From: Bacillus sp. Bos-x628
GTDB taxonomy: Bacteria > Bacillota > Bacilli > Bacillales > Bacillaceae
DNA length: 64,000 bases
Reading direction: 5' to 3'
Assembly: GCF_040500475.1 (NCBI RefSeq)
Contig: NZ_CP159358.1
Span: 1,178,001 to 1,242,000 of the forward strand
Of the stretch, positions 46,901 through 54,928 are shown one piece after another (position 1 is the first letter of the stretch; every line of letters begins with the position of its first letter). The position numbers were made by a program, and so were the translations under genes. The notes under the pieces are model-generated. The model saw nothing but the letters and a program-made list of their open reading frames with translations, ran no database searches and had not been told where the DNA came from.

Positions 46901-46987
46901 AGAATAATCAAATTCTGCTGCCTGACCAATAATGATTGGACCAGACCCGATGACTAGAATGGTGTGTATGCTTTGATCTTTAGGCAT
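43907..46987 (-). CDS. carB: Arginine-specific carbamoyl-phosphate synthase, large chain
   Basis: 1026-residue large subunit with two ATP-grasp halves: the first (about 1-400) makes carboxyphosphate and the second (about 550-930) carbamoyl phosphate. Duplicated motifs are GSGPIIIGQAAEFDYSGTQG and GSGPIRIGQGVEFDYSAVHG, with GGKGGGIAL and GGMGMIIV ATP loops. The C-terminal regulatory part is short and unlike the pyrimidine-type allosteric domain, as expected for the arginine isozyme. Start at 46987 overlaps the carA stop; a TTG two codons earlier is closer to AAGGAG and could also serve. Confidence 0.95.
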   Translation of the reverse strand: MPKDQSIHTILVIGSGPIIIGQAAEFDYSGTQGCMALKEEGYKVILVNNNPATIMTDESFADEIYFEPLSIDSVTRIIEKEKPDGLLANLGGQTALNLAVELEKNGVLKKHGVKLLGTSVETIENGEDREKFRALMKHLNEPVPDSEIVDNVKDALQFAKEVGFPVIIRPAYTLGGKGGGIALTEEAFMPLIEGALLASPIHQCLVEKSIAGFKEIEYEVMRDRQNTCITVCNMENIDPVGVHTGDSIVVAPSQTLTDQDYQMLRSASLKIISALDVVGGCNIQFALDPLSKEYFVIEVNPRVSRSSALASKATGYPIAKMAAKLAVGYTLDELKNPLTGTTYASFEPALDYVVVKFPRWPFDKFKHADRKLGTKMKATGEVMAIDRNLESAIQKAVASLEIKTNGFHLPELKELTTEVLLDLIKTPDDRRFFAVMELLSREETVATIHHVTKIDPFFLHVFQHMISLEQELKDNKGTLSRSLLQKVKEKGFLDQTIASLTGSSQDDIRQLRKEYGISAAFKIVDTCAAEFDAKTNYFYSTYFGKSDGEHHLKTKQRALIIGSGPIRIGQGVEFDYSAVHGVLTLQKLGFETIMMNNNPETVSTDYEIADRLYFEPITLEHILNVVEAEQIDFVIVQFGGQTAINVAEGLEKAGVTLLGTSFDTLDALEDRDLFYQLLDELELPHAKGDTAQSKEEALAHAESIGYPVLIRPSYVIGGMGMIIVQNEDDLMSLLDQPDHLPYPILIDEYVTGKELEVDLISDGENTFIPTIIEHIEKAGVHSGDSFAILPSVSINEEIKQQVYIASEQIAKKLKFKGIMNIQYVIKDGKALVLEVNPRASRTVPVVSKVMGIEMIPIATRLLAGATLQELNLSMKNKGGTAVKFPVFSSHAIQDIDLKLTPEMKATGEGMCVGKNVESALKKVFASIWSQKGSVYIQGSELLIDEVKQAGFDVWTGSFESWLQTDHKLLHIHLGEGEQAKEQRVKALTHGVQVLTEYETANAFLKGKNGDVSPVSLHELYKKEVMA

Positions 46988-48041
46988 GTGCAACTTCTCT
47001 CCTTGCTTGTTTCACTTTCTCAATAAAATCATCGAATACCCATTCACTTTCAGCAGGTCCTGGGTGTGCTTCCGGGTGAAATTGAACCGACATAATCAGC
47101 TTTTCTTTATGAATCAATCCTTCTACAGATCCATCATTCACGTGTAAAAATTTCACATCCACTTCTTTGTGATTCATGCTTTTTTCATTTACAACATAAC
47201 TGTGGTTTTGACTTGTCATAAAAACTCGTTTTGATTCTGTATCTTGAACAGGATGGTTCGCACCGCGATGTCCAAAGGGAAGCTTATACGTATCCCCTCC
47301 TAGTGCAAGAGCAATTAATTGATGGCCTAAGCAGATGCCGAGCGTCGGGAAAGTCATCATCATTTGATGAATGATGTTCAAATATGGCTTCATTGTTTTC
47401 GGATTTCCAGGGCCGTTTGACAGCAAAATCGCATCTGGCTTGATGTCAAACACTTTTTCCATTTGTTTATATGGAATCACCGTTACTTTGCAGCCGCGTG
47501 CCTCAAGAGAGTCTGCAATTGACTTCTTAAAGCCAAAGTCAATTAGCGCCACATGCTCTTTTCCACTACCTTGTGTGTGAATCTCACTCTCTGTTACCTG
47601 TTCGACAACATTGATTTCTTTCATTGCAGGCGGAGCTTCGTTTGCGTCTAAGCTTATAATAGCGTTCATTGTGCCATTTGCTCGTATGTTTTGAACAACT
47701 GCCCGAGTGTCTGTATGAGTAAGAAGCGGGATGTTCCACTTTTGTAAATAATCTTTCAGGCTCACCGCTGCAAGATGATGCGAAAAATGCTCTGCTGCTT
47801 CATATACGACAACTGCTTTTACTTGCGGTTTCTTGCTCTCAAAGTCCTCATGGTTAATTCCATAATTTCCGATCAGCGGATATGTGAAAACAATGATCTG
47901 TCCTTTATATGAAGGATCTGTAAGCACCTCTTGATAACCTGTCATACCTGTAAAAAATACCACTTCACCCGTTATGCCAGCGTCTCCTGTCAGATCTCCT
48001 TCAAAAGAGGCACCATCTTCTAAATTTAAATAACCTTTCAT
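46980..48041 (-). CDS. carA: Arginine-specific carbamoyl-phosphate synthase, small chain
   Basis: 353-residue glutaminase subunit. The N-terminal CarA domain (MKGYLNLEDGASFEG) is followed by a class I amidotransferase domain with the Cys in LGICLGHQLIALAL and the His-x-Glu in VQFHPEAHPGP. It feeds ammonia to CarB. GGGGTG lies eight bases before the ATG. A 69-base gap separates it from argD, the largest within this operon, and holds a possible ARG box and promoter. Confidence 0.96.
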   Translation of the reverse strand: MKGYLNLEDGASFEGDLTGDAGITGEVVFFTGMTGYQEVLTDPSYKGQIIVFTYPLIGNYGINHEDFESKKPQVKAVVVYEAAEHFSHHLAAVSLKDYLQKWNIPLLTHTDTRAVVQNIRANGTMNAIISLDANEAPPAMKEINVVEQVTESEIHTQGSGKEHVALIDFGFKKSIADSLEARGCKVTVIPYKQMEKVFDIKPDAILLSNGPGNPKTMKPYLNIIHQMMMTFPTLGICLGHQLIALALGGDTYKLPFGHRGANHPVQDTESKRVFMTSQNHSYVVNEKSMNHKEVDVKFLHVNDGSVEGLIHKEKLIMSVQFHPEAHPGPAESEWVFDDFIEKVKQARREVAHA

Positions 48042-48079
48042 GATTGTGTCACCCCAGATTGAATAATTAATAATATAAA

Positions 48080-48093
48080 TGTATTTTTATGCG
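48080..48093. promoter_or_regulatory. Possible ARG box upstream of carA
   Basis: CGCATAAAAATACA (minus strand) resembles the ArgR/AhrC half-operator TGAATWWWWATTCA with about four mismatches. TTGCAC and ATTTAT-like promoter elements surround it. Suggestive only. Confidence 0.3.
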
Positions 48094-48110
48094 TAATGGT
48101 GCAAAAAAAT

Positions 48111-49262
48111 TTACACCGTCACAGTTTCATTTGATAGAACATGGATAATGGCTTCTATTGCTTGATCCATCTCAATTGTCTCTACATTAAGCGGAGGTAA
48201 TAGACGGATGACATTCGGTCCAGCCGGAAGAACTAATAGTCCTTGCTTTCTTAGGGCTGTAATGTATTCTCCTACTGGCTGATAACATTCGATGCCAGCC
48301 ATCAGTCCTTTGCCGCGCACTTCCTTTACGATGTTCAGTTGTTTGACGGCTTGCAGTTTTGATAATAAATAAGCGCCTTTTTCCTTAACTTCAGAAAGAA
48401 ACTCATTATTAAATACGAGATCGAGTGTAGCGTTTACTGCCGCCATTGCGAGCATGTTTCCACCAAAAGTCGTTCCATGTGAACCTGGTGAGAAGGCTTC
48501 TCCTAATGCTTTTTTTCCTATAATCGCACCGACTGGGAAACCGTTACCCAACCCTTTCGCAACTGAAATAATATCAGGGTCAAGATTCGCATGTTCGTAA
48601 GCGAATGCTTCACCTGTGCGTCCAATGCCCGTTTGTATTTCATCAATAATGAGCAGTGCCTGATGTTTTTGACAGAACGCTTGAACAGCCTGAAGAAATT
48701 CTGCTTTAGCGGGATTCACTCCGCCCTCACCTTGCACGACTTCTAGCATGACCGCTGCGATATCATTGACTTTACATGTGGAGATTGCTTCAAGGTCGTT
48801 ATAAGGCAAGTAATGAAACCCTTCTAGCATTGGACCAAAACCGGTTTTGATTTTATCTTGACCTGTAGCAGCCATACCAGCATATGTGCGCCCGTGGAAA
48901 GAGTGTAAAAATGTCACAATATTCGTCTTTCCTGTTGCTTTACGGGCTAATTTTATGGCACCTTCATTCGCCTCAGCACCACTATTGCAGAAAAACACAA
49001 GGTCTCCTGAACTGTTTGCTACCAGCTTTTCTGCCGCTTTTTCTTGCAGTCCATTTTCAAATAAGTTGGACACATGCCATACTTGATCAAGTTGTTTCTT
49101 TATTGCTTGATTGACATTTGGATGATTGTGACCTAAATTCGTTACCGCAATCCCCTGAATAAAGTCTAAATACTTTTTCCCGCTTGTATCAATCGCCCAA
49201 GAACCTGCTGCCTCTTTAATTTCAATATTCCACCGGCTATATGTTTGAAAGAGATGACTCAC
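48111..49262 (-). CDS. argD: Acetylornithine aminotransferase
   Basis: 383-residue PLP enzyme converting N-acetylglutamate semialdehyde to N-acetylornithine. VFFCNSGAEANEGAIKLARK is the PLP phosphate loop, LLIIDEIQTGIGRTG holds the Asp that contacts the cofactor, and the PLP-binding Lys is in ISVAKGLGNGFPVGA. The start overlaps the argB stop by four bases (ATGA). Confidence 0.96.
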   Translation of the reverse strand: MSHLFQTYSRWNIEIKEAAGSWAIDTSGKKYLDFIQGIAVTNLGHNHPNVNQAIKKQLDQVWHVSNLFENGLQEKAAEKLVANSSGDLVFFCNSGAEANEGAIKLARKATGKTNIVTFLHSFHGRTYAGMAATGQDKIKTGFGPMLEGFHYLPYNDLEAISTCKVNDIAAVMLEVVQGEGGVNPAKAEFLQAVQAFCQKHQALLIIDEIQTGIGRTGEAFAYEHANLDPDIISVAKGLGNGFPVGAIIGKKALGEAFSPGSHGTTFGGNMLAMAAVNATLDLVFNNEFLSEVKEKGAYLLSKLQAVKQLNIVKEVRGKGLMAGIECYQPVGEYITALRKQGLLVLPAGPNVIRLLPPLNVETIEMDQAIEAIIHVLSNETVTV

Positions 49263-50035
49263 AGGACCGCCTCCTTTTGTTTCACAATTCGTGTTCCTTT
49301 AAATGATTCCCCAGTAAAAAAACTGCCTTTCCCATTCACAATCATGACCTCGTCGACATCTCCAGATAAAGCCGTTAATGCCGATTGCACCTTCGGGATC
49401 ATTCCCCCGGAAATAATTCCTTCATTGATGAGTGAAAGTGCTTCTTGTTCAGTCACAACATCTAATAAATGGCCATTTTTCAAGATGCCTTCAACATCTG
49501 TTACGAACATTAATTTATCAGCCTTTATTGCTCCAGCAACGGCTGATGCAGCTAAATCTGCATTGACATTTAATGTTTGACACTCTTCTGTCATCGATAG
49601 CGGTGCAATGACAGGAATGAATTGTTTTTCCATCAACGCTTCTACCATTGCAGGATTAACTTCTTTAATTTCGCCAACATAACCGTAAAGGTCTTGATCA
49701 AGAAAATCTGCCACAAGCATCTGTCCGTCTTTTCCAGACACACCGACAGATGAAATATCGTGTTTTGCCAATTCTGAAACAAAGTATTTATTAACAGTAC
49801 CAGAAAGGACCATCTCCGCTACCTCTAAGACAGGCTTCGTTGTTTTACGCTGTCCGTCAACAAATTCAGTTTTCACTTCTAATTTTTGTAGCATATCGGT
49901 GATCTCAGGACCTCCGCCATGGACGATCACTAATTTAAAGCCAGCCTCTTGAAGCGAGCGAACATTTTCAAAAAATGTATCTGAAAGTTCTCGAATGACA
50001 CTTCCTCCACACTTGAACACAATCGTTTTATTCAT
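49259..50035 (-). CDS. argB: Acetylglutamate kinase
   Basis: 258-residue amino-acid kinase phosphorylating N-acetylglutamate. FKCGGSVIRE and VIVHGGGPEITDML bind substrate and ATP, and VNADLAASAVAGAIKADKL lies in the ATP lobe. The start at 50035 follows AAGGGG by six bases and gives the exact B. subtilis length; an ATG five codons earlier overlaps argJ more loosely and is not preferred. Confidence 0.96.
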   Translation of the reverse strand: MNKTIVFKCGGSVIRELSDTFFENVRSLQEAGFKLVIVHGGGPEITDMLQKLEVKTEFVDGQRKTTKPVLEVAEMVLSGTVNKYFVSELAKHDISSVGVSGKDGQMLVADFLDQDLYGYVGEIKEVNPAMVEALMEKQFIPVIAPLSMTEECQTLNVNADLAASAVAGAIKADKLMFVTDVEGILKNGHLLDVVTEQEALSLINEGIISGGMIPKVQSALTALSGDVDEVMIVNGKGSFFTGESFKGTRIVKQKEAVL

Positions 50036-50049
50036 GTCAAACCCCTTCA

Positions 50050-51270
50050 TTATGTGCGATAACTCGCGTTAATTTTCACGTAATCATAGGTAAGGTCACA
50101 GCCCCATGCCGCCGCTTCACCTTCTCCTTCACTCATTTCAATCAAAATCGTGATCTCATCTTGTTCTAGATACGCTTTTGCTTCCTCTTCTGAGAAAGGC
50201 TGCGGTTCATTATGCTTGAATAGACACTGGCCGCCTAAATAGACTTCTACCTCTTCTGGTGTAACGGACGCTGTGCTATGACCAATCGCTCCAACAATTC
50301 GTCCCCAGTTTGCGTCTGTTCCATATACGGCTGTTTTGACGAGACTTGAGCCAACGATTTTTTTGGCAATAATGCCTGCTTCCAGATTATTTTTAGCGCC
50401 GACGACTTTCGCTTCAATTAATTTGGTCGCACCTTCTCCATCTCTTGCAATCTCTTTCGCTAAATCCTCACAAGCTAGCTTTAAGCCTTCTTTAAACAAT
50501 GGCCATTCTGGATGCTCTTCATTTAGCACATTATTTTCAGCCATTCCATTTGCCATCACGAGTACCATATCGTTTGTTGATGTCTCTCCATCGACCGTAA
50601 TCTGATTAAAAGTCACATCCGTAATGTCGCGAAGCGCTTGTTGCAGAGCTTCCTGCTCTACATTCGCATCTGTTGTGACAAAGCCAAGCATTGTCGCCAT
50701 ATTCGGATGAATCATACCTGAACCCTTTGCTGCACCTGAAATGATAATTTCTTTACCGTCTATCGTAAGGGTGTAAGTTGTATTTTTAATGACCGTATCT
50801 GTTGTTAAAATGGCTTCTTCAAAATGACCTTGCTCTGCTTTTGCTTCTTTTAGCTGCATGATGCCTTTTTTGATTTTAGCCATATCAAGGCATTCTCCAA
50901 TGACACCAGTAGAACAAACTGCAATATAATCGGACTCTATTCCTAACATGTCTGCACAGGCTGCCTGCATTTCATATGCATCCTTCAAACCCTGCTCTCC
51001 CGTACATGCATTGGCAATGGCACTGTTGACAATGACTCCTTTTAATCGCCCAGTCTTTTTTAGGCTTTTTTGCGTGACTTGTAGCGGTGCTGCTTGAAAG
51101 TGACTTTGTGTGTATACAGCAGCGCTTGTCGCTGGTACTTCACTGATAATCAGCCCAAGGTCTTTTTTTGAATAGCGCAATCCAATATGAATCCCCTTCG
51201 CTTCAAAGCCCTTAGGTGATGATACGTCACCGTCTATTTTGACAATGCTTTTTTCATTCAATTCAATCAT
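50050..51270 (-). CDS. argJ: Bifunctional ornithine acetyltransferase / N-acetylglutamate synthase
   Basis: 406-residue ArgJ, which recycles the acetyl group from acetylornithine to glutamate and can also use acetyl-CoA. The self-cleavage site is in SGMIHPNMATMLGFVTTDA, where the Thr of ATML becomes the nucleophile of the beta chain. Length equals B. subtilis ArgJ. Preceded by GGAGAG; 20 bases after argC. Confidence 0.96.
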   Translation of the reverse strand: MIELNEKSIVKIDGDVSSPKGFEAKGIHIGLRYSKKDLGLIISEVPATSAAVYTQSHFQAAPLQVTQKSLKKTGRLKGVIVNSAIANACTGEQGLKDAYEMQAACADMLGIESDYIAVCSTGVIGECLDMAKIKKGIMQLKEAKAEQGHFEEAILTTDTVIKNTTYTLTIDGKEIIISGAAKGSGMIHPNMATMLGFVTTDANVEQEALQQALRDITDVTFNQITVDGETSTNDMVLVMANGMAENNVLNEEHPEWPLFKEGLKLACEDLAKEIARDGEGATKLIEAKVVGAKNNLEAGIIAKKIVGSSLVKTAVYGTDANWGRIVGAIGHSTASVTPEEVEVYLGGQCLFKHNEPQPFSEEEAKAYLEQDEITILIEMSEGEGEAAAWGCDLTYDYVKINASYRT

Positions 51271-51290
51271 GTTTGCGCTCTCCCCTGTTC

Positions 51291-52328
51291 TTATGGATAA
51301 AGAGGTGTCATTGTGAGACCCGCCTCTTCATTTAAGCCTTTGATGATATTGAAGTTTTGAACCGCTTGACCGGCTGCGCCTTTCATTAAATTATCTATCA
51401 CCGATACGATCGTCAGTCTGCCTGTTCGTTCATCTAAATGAAAGCTGATGTCACAGAAGTTACTGCCGTATACTTCTTTTGTCTGAGGATAAATTCCATA
51501 ATCTCTAACTCTGACAAAATAGGAATCTTCATAAAAACCTTTCATATGCTGCATTAAATCTTCTTGCGCTAGATCTGACTTTAATTGTGTATACATCGTC
51601 GCCATAATCCCTCTTGTCATTGGGACAAGATGCGTTGAAAATGTGATGTTTGTCGTTTGCGGATTCCATTCTCTTAATACTTGTTCTATTTCAGGTGTAT
51701 GTTGATGCTCATTCACCTTATAAATTTTAAAGTTGTCGTTCAACTCTGAAAAATGCGTTCCAAGTGATGCAGTTCTCCCCGCACCAGAAACCCCTGTTTT
51801 GGCATCAACGATTATCATTGATTCATCCATCAAGTTCTGTTTCATCAGAGGTGCTAAGCCAAGAAGGACTGCGGTTGGAAAACAGCCTGGGTTTGCAATC
51901 ACTTCAGCCTGCTCAATTTTTTCTCGATTCAGTTCAGATAAACCGTACACAGCTTGTTGGACGGATGCTTCATCCGCTGCCCGTCGTTTATACCAAGCTT
52001 CGTATGTTGCTCCATCTTGAATTCGCAAATCACCCGACAAATCAATGATAGGCACTCCTTGGTTCATGAGCTGTGGTGTCAATTTACTTGATACGCCTGC
52101 TGGTGTCGCTAAAAATACAGCATCCGTTTCTTTAACAATAGTCTCCGGCTCTATTGCCTTTAATGTTTGATCTGAAATGTTTGTTAGATGCGGATAAGAA
52201 TTGCTGTATGATTGCCCATCATCACTTGATGAATACAATATACATTCGTCCACATGCGGATGCTGCTTTAAGATACGAACTAATTCCACACCACCGTACC
52301 CCGTAGCACCTATAATACCTATTTTCAA
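51291..52328 (-). CDS. argC: N-acetyl-gamma-glutamyl-phosphate reductase
   Basis: 345-residue NADPH enzyme, first gene of argCJBD-carAB-arg[17 protein letters not shown] is the nucleotide-binding loop, [13 protein letters not shown] has the catalytic Cys, and [15 protein letters not shown] the conserved His. There are two in-frame TTG codons (52334 and 52328); the second gives the family start (L/M)KIGIIGATG, the same length as B. subtilis, and better spacing from GAGGGTG. Confidence 0.95.
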   Translation of the reverse strand: MKIGIIGATGYGGVELVRILKQHPHVDECILYSSSDDGQSYSNSYPHLTNISDQTLKAIEPETIVKETDAVFLATPAGVSSKLTPQLMNQGVPIIDLSGDLRIQDGATYEAWYKRRAADEASVQQAVYGLSELNREKIEQAEVIANPGCFPTAVLLGLAPLMKQNLMDESMIIVDAKTGVSGAGRTASLGTHFSELNDNFKIYKVNEHQHTPEIEQVLREWNPQTTNITFSTHLVPMTRGIMATMYTQLKSDLAQEDLMQHMKGFYEDSYFVRVRDYGIYPQTKEVYGSNFCDISFHLDERTGRLTIVSVIDNLMKGAAGQAVQNFNIIKGLNEEAGLTMTPLYP

Positions 52329-52367
52329 CGTCAATACACCCTCTTGATCTTTGTGAAATTATTTAAC

Positions 52368-52395
52368 ATTATATCATGTATAAAAATTAATTCAA
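52368..52395 (-). promoter_or_regulatory. argC promoter with ARG box (AhrC/ArgR)
   Basis: Minus-strand TTGAAT (52390-52395), 16-base spacer and TATAAT (52368-52373). TGTATAAAAATTAA (plus strand 52377-52390), two mismatches from TGAATWWWWATTCA, occupies the spacer, so AhrC binding with arginine should block the polymerase. Confidence 0.65.
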
Positions 52396-52433
52396 TTGTA
52401 TATTTAATATTTGTTTTCATTTTTTTCATGAAA

Positions 52434-52467
52434 AAATCCGCATATCTTTCACGAGACATACGGATTT
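52434..52467 (-). terminator. Hairpin terminator upstream of the argC promoter
   Basis: Minus-strand AAATCCGTATGT / ATATGCGGATTT-type stem followed by TTTTTT. It begins at the stop codon of a 21-codon ORF (52466-52531). Confidence 0.7.
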
Positions 52468-52531
52468 ATCTTTGTTTCTGTATTGTTTCATACCATGAGC
52501 GCACTGCATAAATATGATCAGGAGCTTGCAT
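52466..52531 (-). CDS. Possible small ORF or gene remnant upstream of argC
   Basis: 21 codons, MQAPDHIYAVRSWYET then a short tail, ending TAA inside the start of a terminator hairpin. The frame continues upstream for 16 more protein-like codons (YEINSYQVFFTVHFIF) to a TGA within the yitW terminator. There is no ribosome site before the ATG. It is either the end of a lost gene that kept its terminator or a small peptide gene with an unusual start. Confidence 0.35.
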   Translation of the reverse strand: MQAPDHIYAVRSWYETIQKQR

Positions 52532-52557
52532 AAAAATGAAATGAACGGTAAAGAAAA

Positions 52558-52584
52558 CCTGATACGAGTTTATCTCGTATCAGG
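52558..52584 (-). terminator. Terminator after yitW
   Basis: Minus-strand CCTGATACGAG / CTCGTATCAGG with a five-base loop, followed by TTTTCTTT. Confidence 0.88.
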
Positions 52585-52600
52585 CGTTTAACACATGATC

Positions 52601-52909
52601 TTATTGAATACCAAGAGCGATTTTCGCATATCTTGACATTTTGTCTCTTGTCCAAGGCGGGTTCCAAACAATGTGAACCTCTGTTTCTTTCACGTCAGGT
52701 AAGTCACTTAATGCTTTTTTTACCTCATCAACGATAATTGGTGCAAGAGGGCAACCCATTGATGTCAATGTCATGGTGATATCCGCTTTTCCATTCTCAT
52801 CAAGATTGACATCATAGACAAGCCCAAGATTGACGATATCTACATTCAACTCAGGGTCAATCACCTGTTCCAAGGCGCCTAAAATGTTTTCTTTCAATGC
52901 TTCATCCAT
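52601..52909 (-). CDS. yitW: MIP18-family iron-sulfur assembly protein YitW
   Basis: 102-residue DUF59/MIP18 protein related to SufT and PaaD, implicated in maturing iron-sulfur proteins. DPELNVDIVNLGLVYDVNL and MTLTSMGCPLAPIIVDEV (conserved Cys) are the family signature, with VWNPPWTRDKMSRYAKIALG at the end. ATG 52909 lies eight bases after AAGGAG and gives the B. subtilis length. It follows yitV on the same strand. Confidence 0.93.
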   Translation of the reverse strand: MDEALKENILGALEQVIDPELNVDIVNLGLVYDVNLDENGKADITMTLTSMGCPLAPIIVDEVKKALSDLPDVKETEVHIVWNPPWTRDKMSRYAKIALGIQ

Positions 52910-52954
52910 GATATCCACTCCTTTTCCACTAGTATAACGTACTTTTTCTTTTGA

Positions 52955-53740
52955 CTAAACGTTTGTGCTTTTCAGATGTGTCACAAACCAGTCAATCGTT
53001 TCAAACATCGCTTGTCTTGAGACCTTGTGACCTGCTTGTTCATCTGTGATAAAACGAATCAGGTGCGGGTCATGCTGATATTGGGTCGCCGCTAACTCAT
53101 CATAAAGCTCTTTTGCATGGCGATATGGGACAACAGGGTCATTTTCAGCATGCCAGAATAAAAGTGGTCTTTTCTTAAGCCGATCTGTGTGCAGGGTTAA
53201 ATCATAAGGACGCAAGGCTTCTAATTGCTTGTTCACGTCATCATCTGTCAACTCTTTCATAAGACCTTTGTGACGCATGTCCATGATTTGTGCCTTTAGA
53301 AAAGTCGTATATTTCGGACTGCCCATTAAGCTGACGGCCGCTTTAATCCAATCATGCTTTGCAAGTGCGCCAAAGGTGGTGATGCCTCCCATGGATGTAC
53401 CAGCGACGCCTATCAGATCGGCTTTAATCAATTGTTTTTCTTGAAAATGTGTTTTGAGTATGTCGATTTCACGAATTTCGTTCAGGACAATTTCCCAGAA
53501 CTTTGATGCTAGTTCCTCTAAGCTGAGGTTTTCTGATCTTACACCATGATAAGCACAGTCAGGCAAAATGACTCTCATGCCTTTTTCCGCCAAATGAAAG
53601 GCGAAGTGTAAGTTGTGCTCACGTGCACTGGTAAACCCGTGTATGAAAAATACAAGCGGCAGCGGTTTTTCTTTATTTTCAGCTTTTACGATATGTAAAA
53701 ATGGAATATCGCGCGTAATTTGCTCATCAATGGTGATCAC
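52955..53740 (-). CDS. yitV: Alpha/beta hydrolase YitV (esterase-like)
   Basis: 261-residue serine hydrolase of the dienelactone/prolyl-oligopeptidase-like type. LPLVFFIHGFTSAREHN supplies the oxyanion strand, GVAGTSMGGITTFG is the GxSxG elbow, and WHAENDPVVPYRHAKEL and EQAGHKVSRQ provide the Asp and His. The start is GTG at 53740, some 11 bases from AAGGAGG. Substrate unknown; cytosolic, as there is no signal peptide. Confidence 0.9.
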   Translation of the reverse strand: MITIDEQITRDIPFLHIVKAENKEKPLPLVFFIHGFTSAREHNLHFAFHLAEKGMRVILPDCAYHGVRSENLSLEELASKFWEIVLNEIREIDILKTHFQEKQLIKADLIGVAGTSMGGITTFGALAKHDWIKAAVSLMGSPKYTTFLKAQIMDMRHKGLMKELTDDDVNKQLEALRPYDLTLHTDRLKKRPLLFWHAENDPVVPYRHAKELYDELAATQYQHDPHLIRFITDEQAGHKVSRQAMFETIDWFVTHLKSTNV

Positions 53741-53876
53741 AGCCTATGAATCCTCCTTTATCATTCCCGTCTTTGTTTATTTTAACATGTAGACAATAAA
53801 GATGTGATAAAGATACACTATAGTTAGAGGCAGAGGACATATTGCCTCCTATCACTTACAGATCAAAGGAGATTTT

Positions 53877-54689
53877 ATGGAGACCAAACCTTATCTAATC
53901 GCACTTGACCTGGATGGCACATTATTGAAAGATGATAAAACCATTTCTTCACGCACACTTGACGTCATTCAAAAAGTGAGAGATAGCGGGCATCATGTGT
54001 GTATATCAACGGGCCGGCCATATCGTTCCAGCTCTCCTTATTATAATCAACTAAAGCTCAATTCACCGATCGTGAACTTTAACGGGGCATTTGTCCATCA
54101 TCCTCTCGATGAAAAATGGGGCAGATTCCACACGTCGCTTGACCTTCAAGTAGTCAAGCAGCTTGTAGACATTAGTGAAGAGTATCAGGTGCACAATGTG
54201 TTAGCTGAAGTCTTAGACGATTTATATTTCCATTATCATGATGAAAAACTCATTGATATATTTAATATGAACGCCAATAAAGTGACCGTCGGGGACTTAA
54301 GGGACACTCTTTTAGAGAATGTCACAAGTATCTTAATTCACGCAAAAGAAGAAGACGTGGGAGCCATTCGAGGCTATTTAACAGATGTTCACGCAGAAGT
54401 GATTGATCACAGAAGATGGGCCGCTCCATGGCACGTCATTGAAATCATTAAGTCAGGAATAAATAAAGCGGTTGGTCTGCAAAAAATTAGCGATTATTAC
54501 GGCATTCCGCAAGAACGAATAATCGCATTTGGGGATGAAGACAATGATTTAGAAATGCTTCAGTTTGCTGGATGCGGTGTTGCGATGGGCAATGGAGTTG
54601 ATGCTGTGAAAAGGGTATCAAATGAGATTGCAGATACAAATGAACAAGATGGAATTGCTAAGTTCTTAACAAATTATTTCGCGCTTTAA
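53877..54689 (+). CDS. yitU: HAD-family sugar-phosphatase-like hydrolase YitU (Cof type)
   Basis: 270-residue haloacid-dehalogenase phosphatase, Cof/type IIB. Motif I is LIALDLDGTLLKDD, motif II SISTGRPY-like (HVCISTGRPYRSS), motif III K in SGINKAVGLQKI and motif IV IAFGDEDNDLEML. In B. subtilis YitU acts on 5-amino-6-ribitylamino-uracil phosphate in riboflavin synthesis, along with other HAD enzymes. AAGGAG lies a few bases before the ATG. Diverges from yitV. Confidence 0.92.
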   Translation: METKPYLIALDLDGTLLKDDKTISSRTLDVIQKVRDSGHHVCISTGRPYRSSSPYYNQLKLNSPIVNFNGAFVHHPLDEKWGRFHTSLDLQVVKQLVDISEEYQVHNVLAEVLDDLYFHYHDEKLIDIFNMNANKVTVGDLRDTLLENVTSILIHAKEEDVGAIRGYLTDVHAEVIDHRRWAAPWHVIEIIKSGINKAVGLQKISDYYGIPQERIIAFGDEDNDLEMLQFAGCGVAMGNGVDAVKRVSNEIADTNEQDGIAKFLTNYFAL

Positions 54690-54729
54690 TTTTTTCCATT
54701 CATACATAGAAGAAGGAAGCGGTTATACT

Positions 54730-54757
54730 AAGCTTTAGACAGGGCAACCTGTCAGCT
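54730..54757 (+). other. Hairpin with GCAA tetraloop downstream of yitU
   Basis: AAGCTTTAGACAGG-GCAA-CCTGTCAGCTT, stem interrupted by a small bulge, GNRA-type loop. No T-run follows. It may stabilise the yitU 3' end or lie in the leader of the next small gene. Confidence 0.45.
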
Positions 54758-54778
54758 TGTTTGAAGGGGCGGATCCGA

Positions 54779-54928
54779 ATGGGTAAGAGAAGCAAGTCGA
54801 AACGCTTTATACAACAAGGTAAAGATTCAGTCAGTCTTCATGACGCACGTTTTCCTTATCGATCTACACTTGAAGAAGCTACAGACCAAGGAAATAAGAA
54901 GACAAATGCTTCTTTAGGTTCATTGTGA
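54779..54928 (+). CDS. Small basic hypothetical protein
   Basis: 49 residues, starting MGKRSKSKRFIQQGKDSVSL and ending NKKTNASLGSL; basic, hydrophilic and without membrane segment. GAAGGGGCGG lies about eight bases before the ATG. Its stop overlaps the GTG start of the next gene (TTGTGA), which points to coupled translation and supports both genes. I do not recognise the family; it has a superficial likeness to small spore-type peptides. Confidence 0.6.
   Translation: MGKRSKSKRFIQQGKDSVSLHDARFPYRSTLEEATDQGNKKTNASLGSL

Noticed and set aside
43907..46987. carB as the pyrimidine-pathway enzyme
   Set aside because: Its place within the arginine operon and the divergent C-terminus indicate the arginine-specific isozyme.
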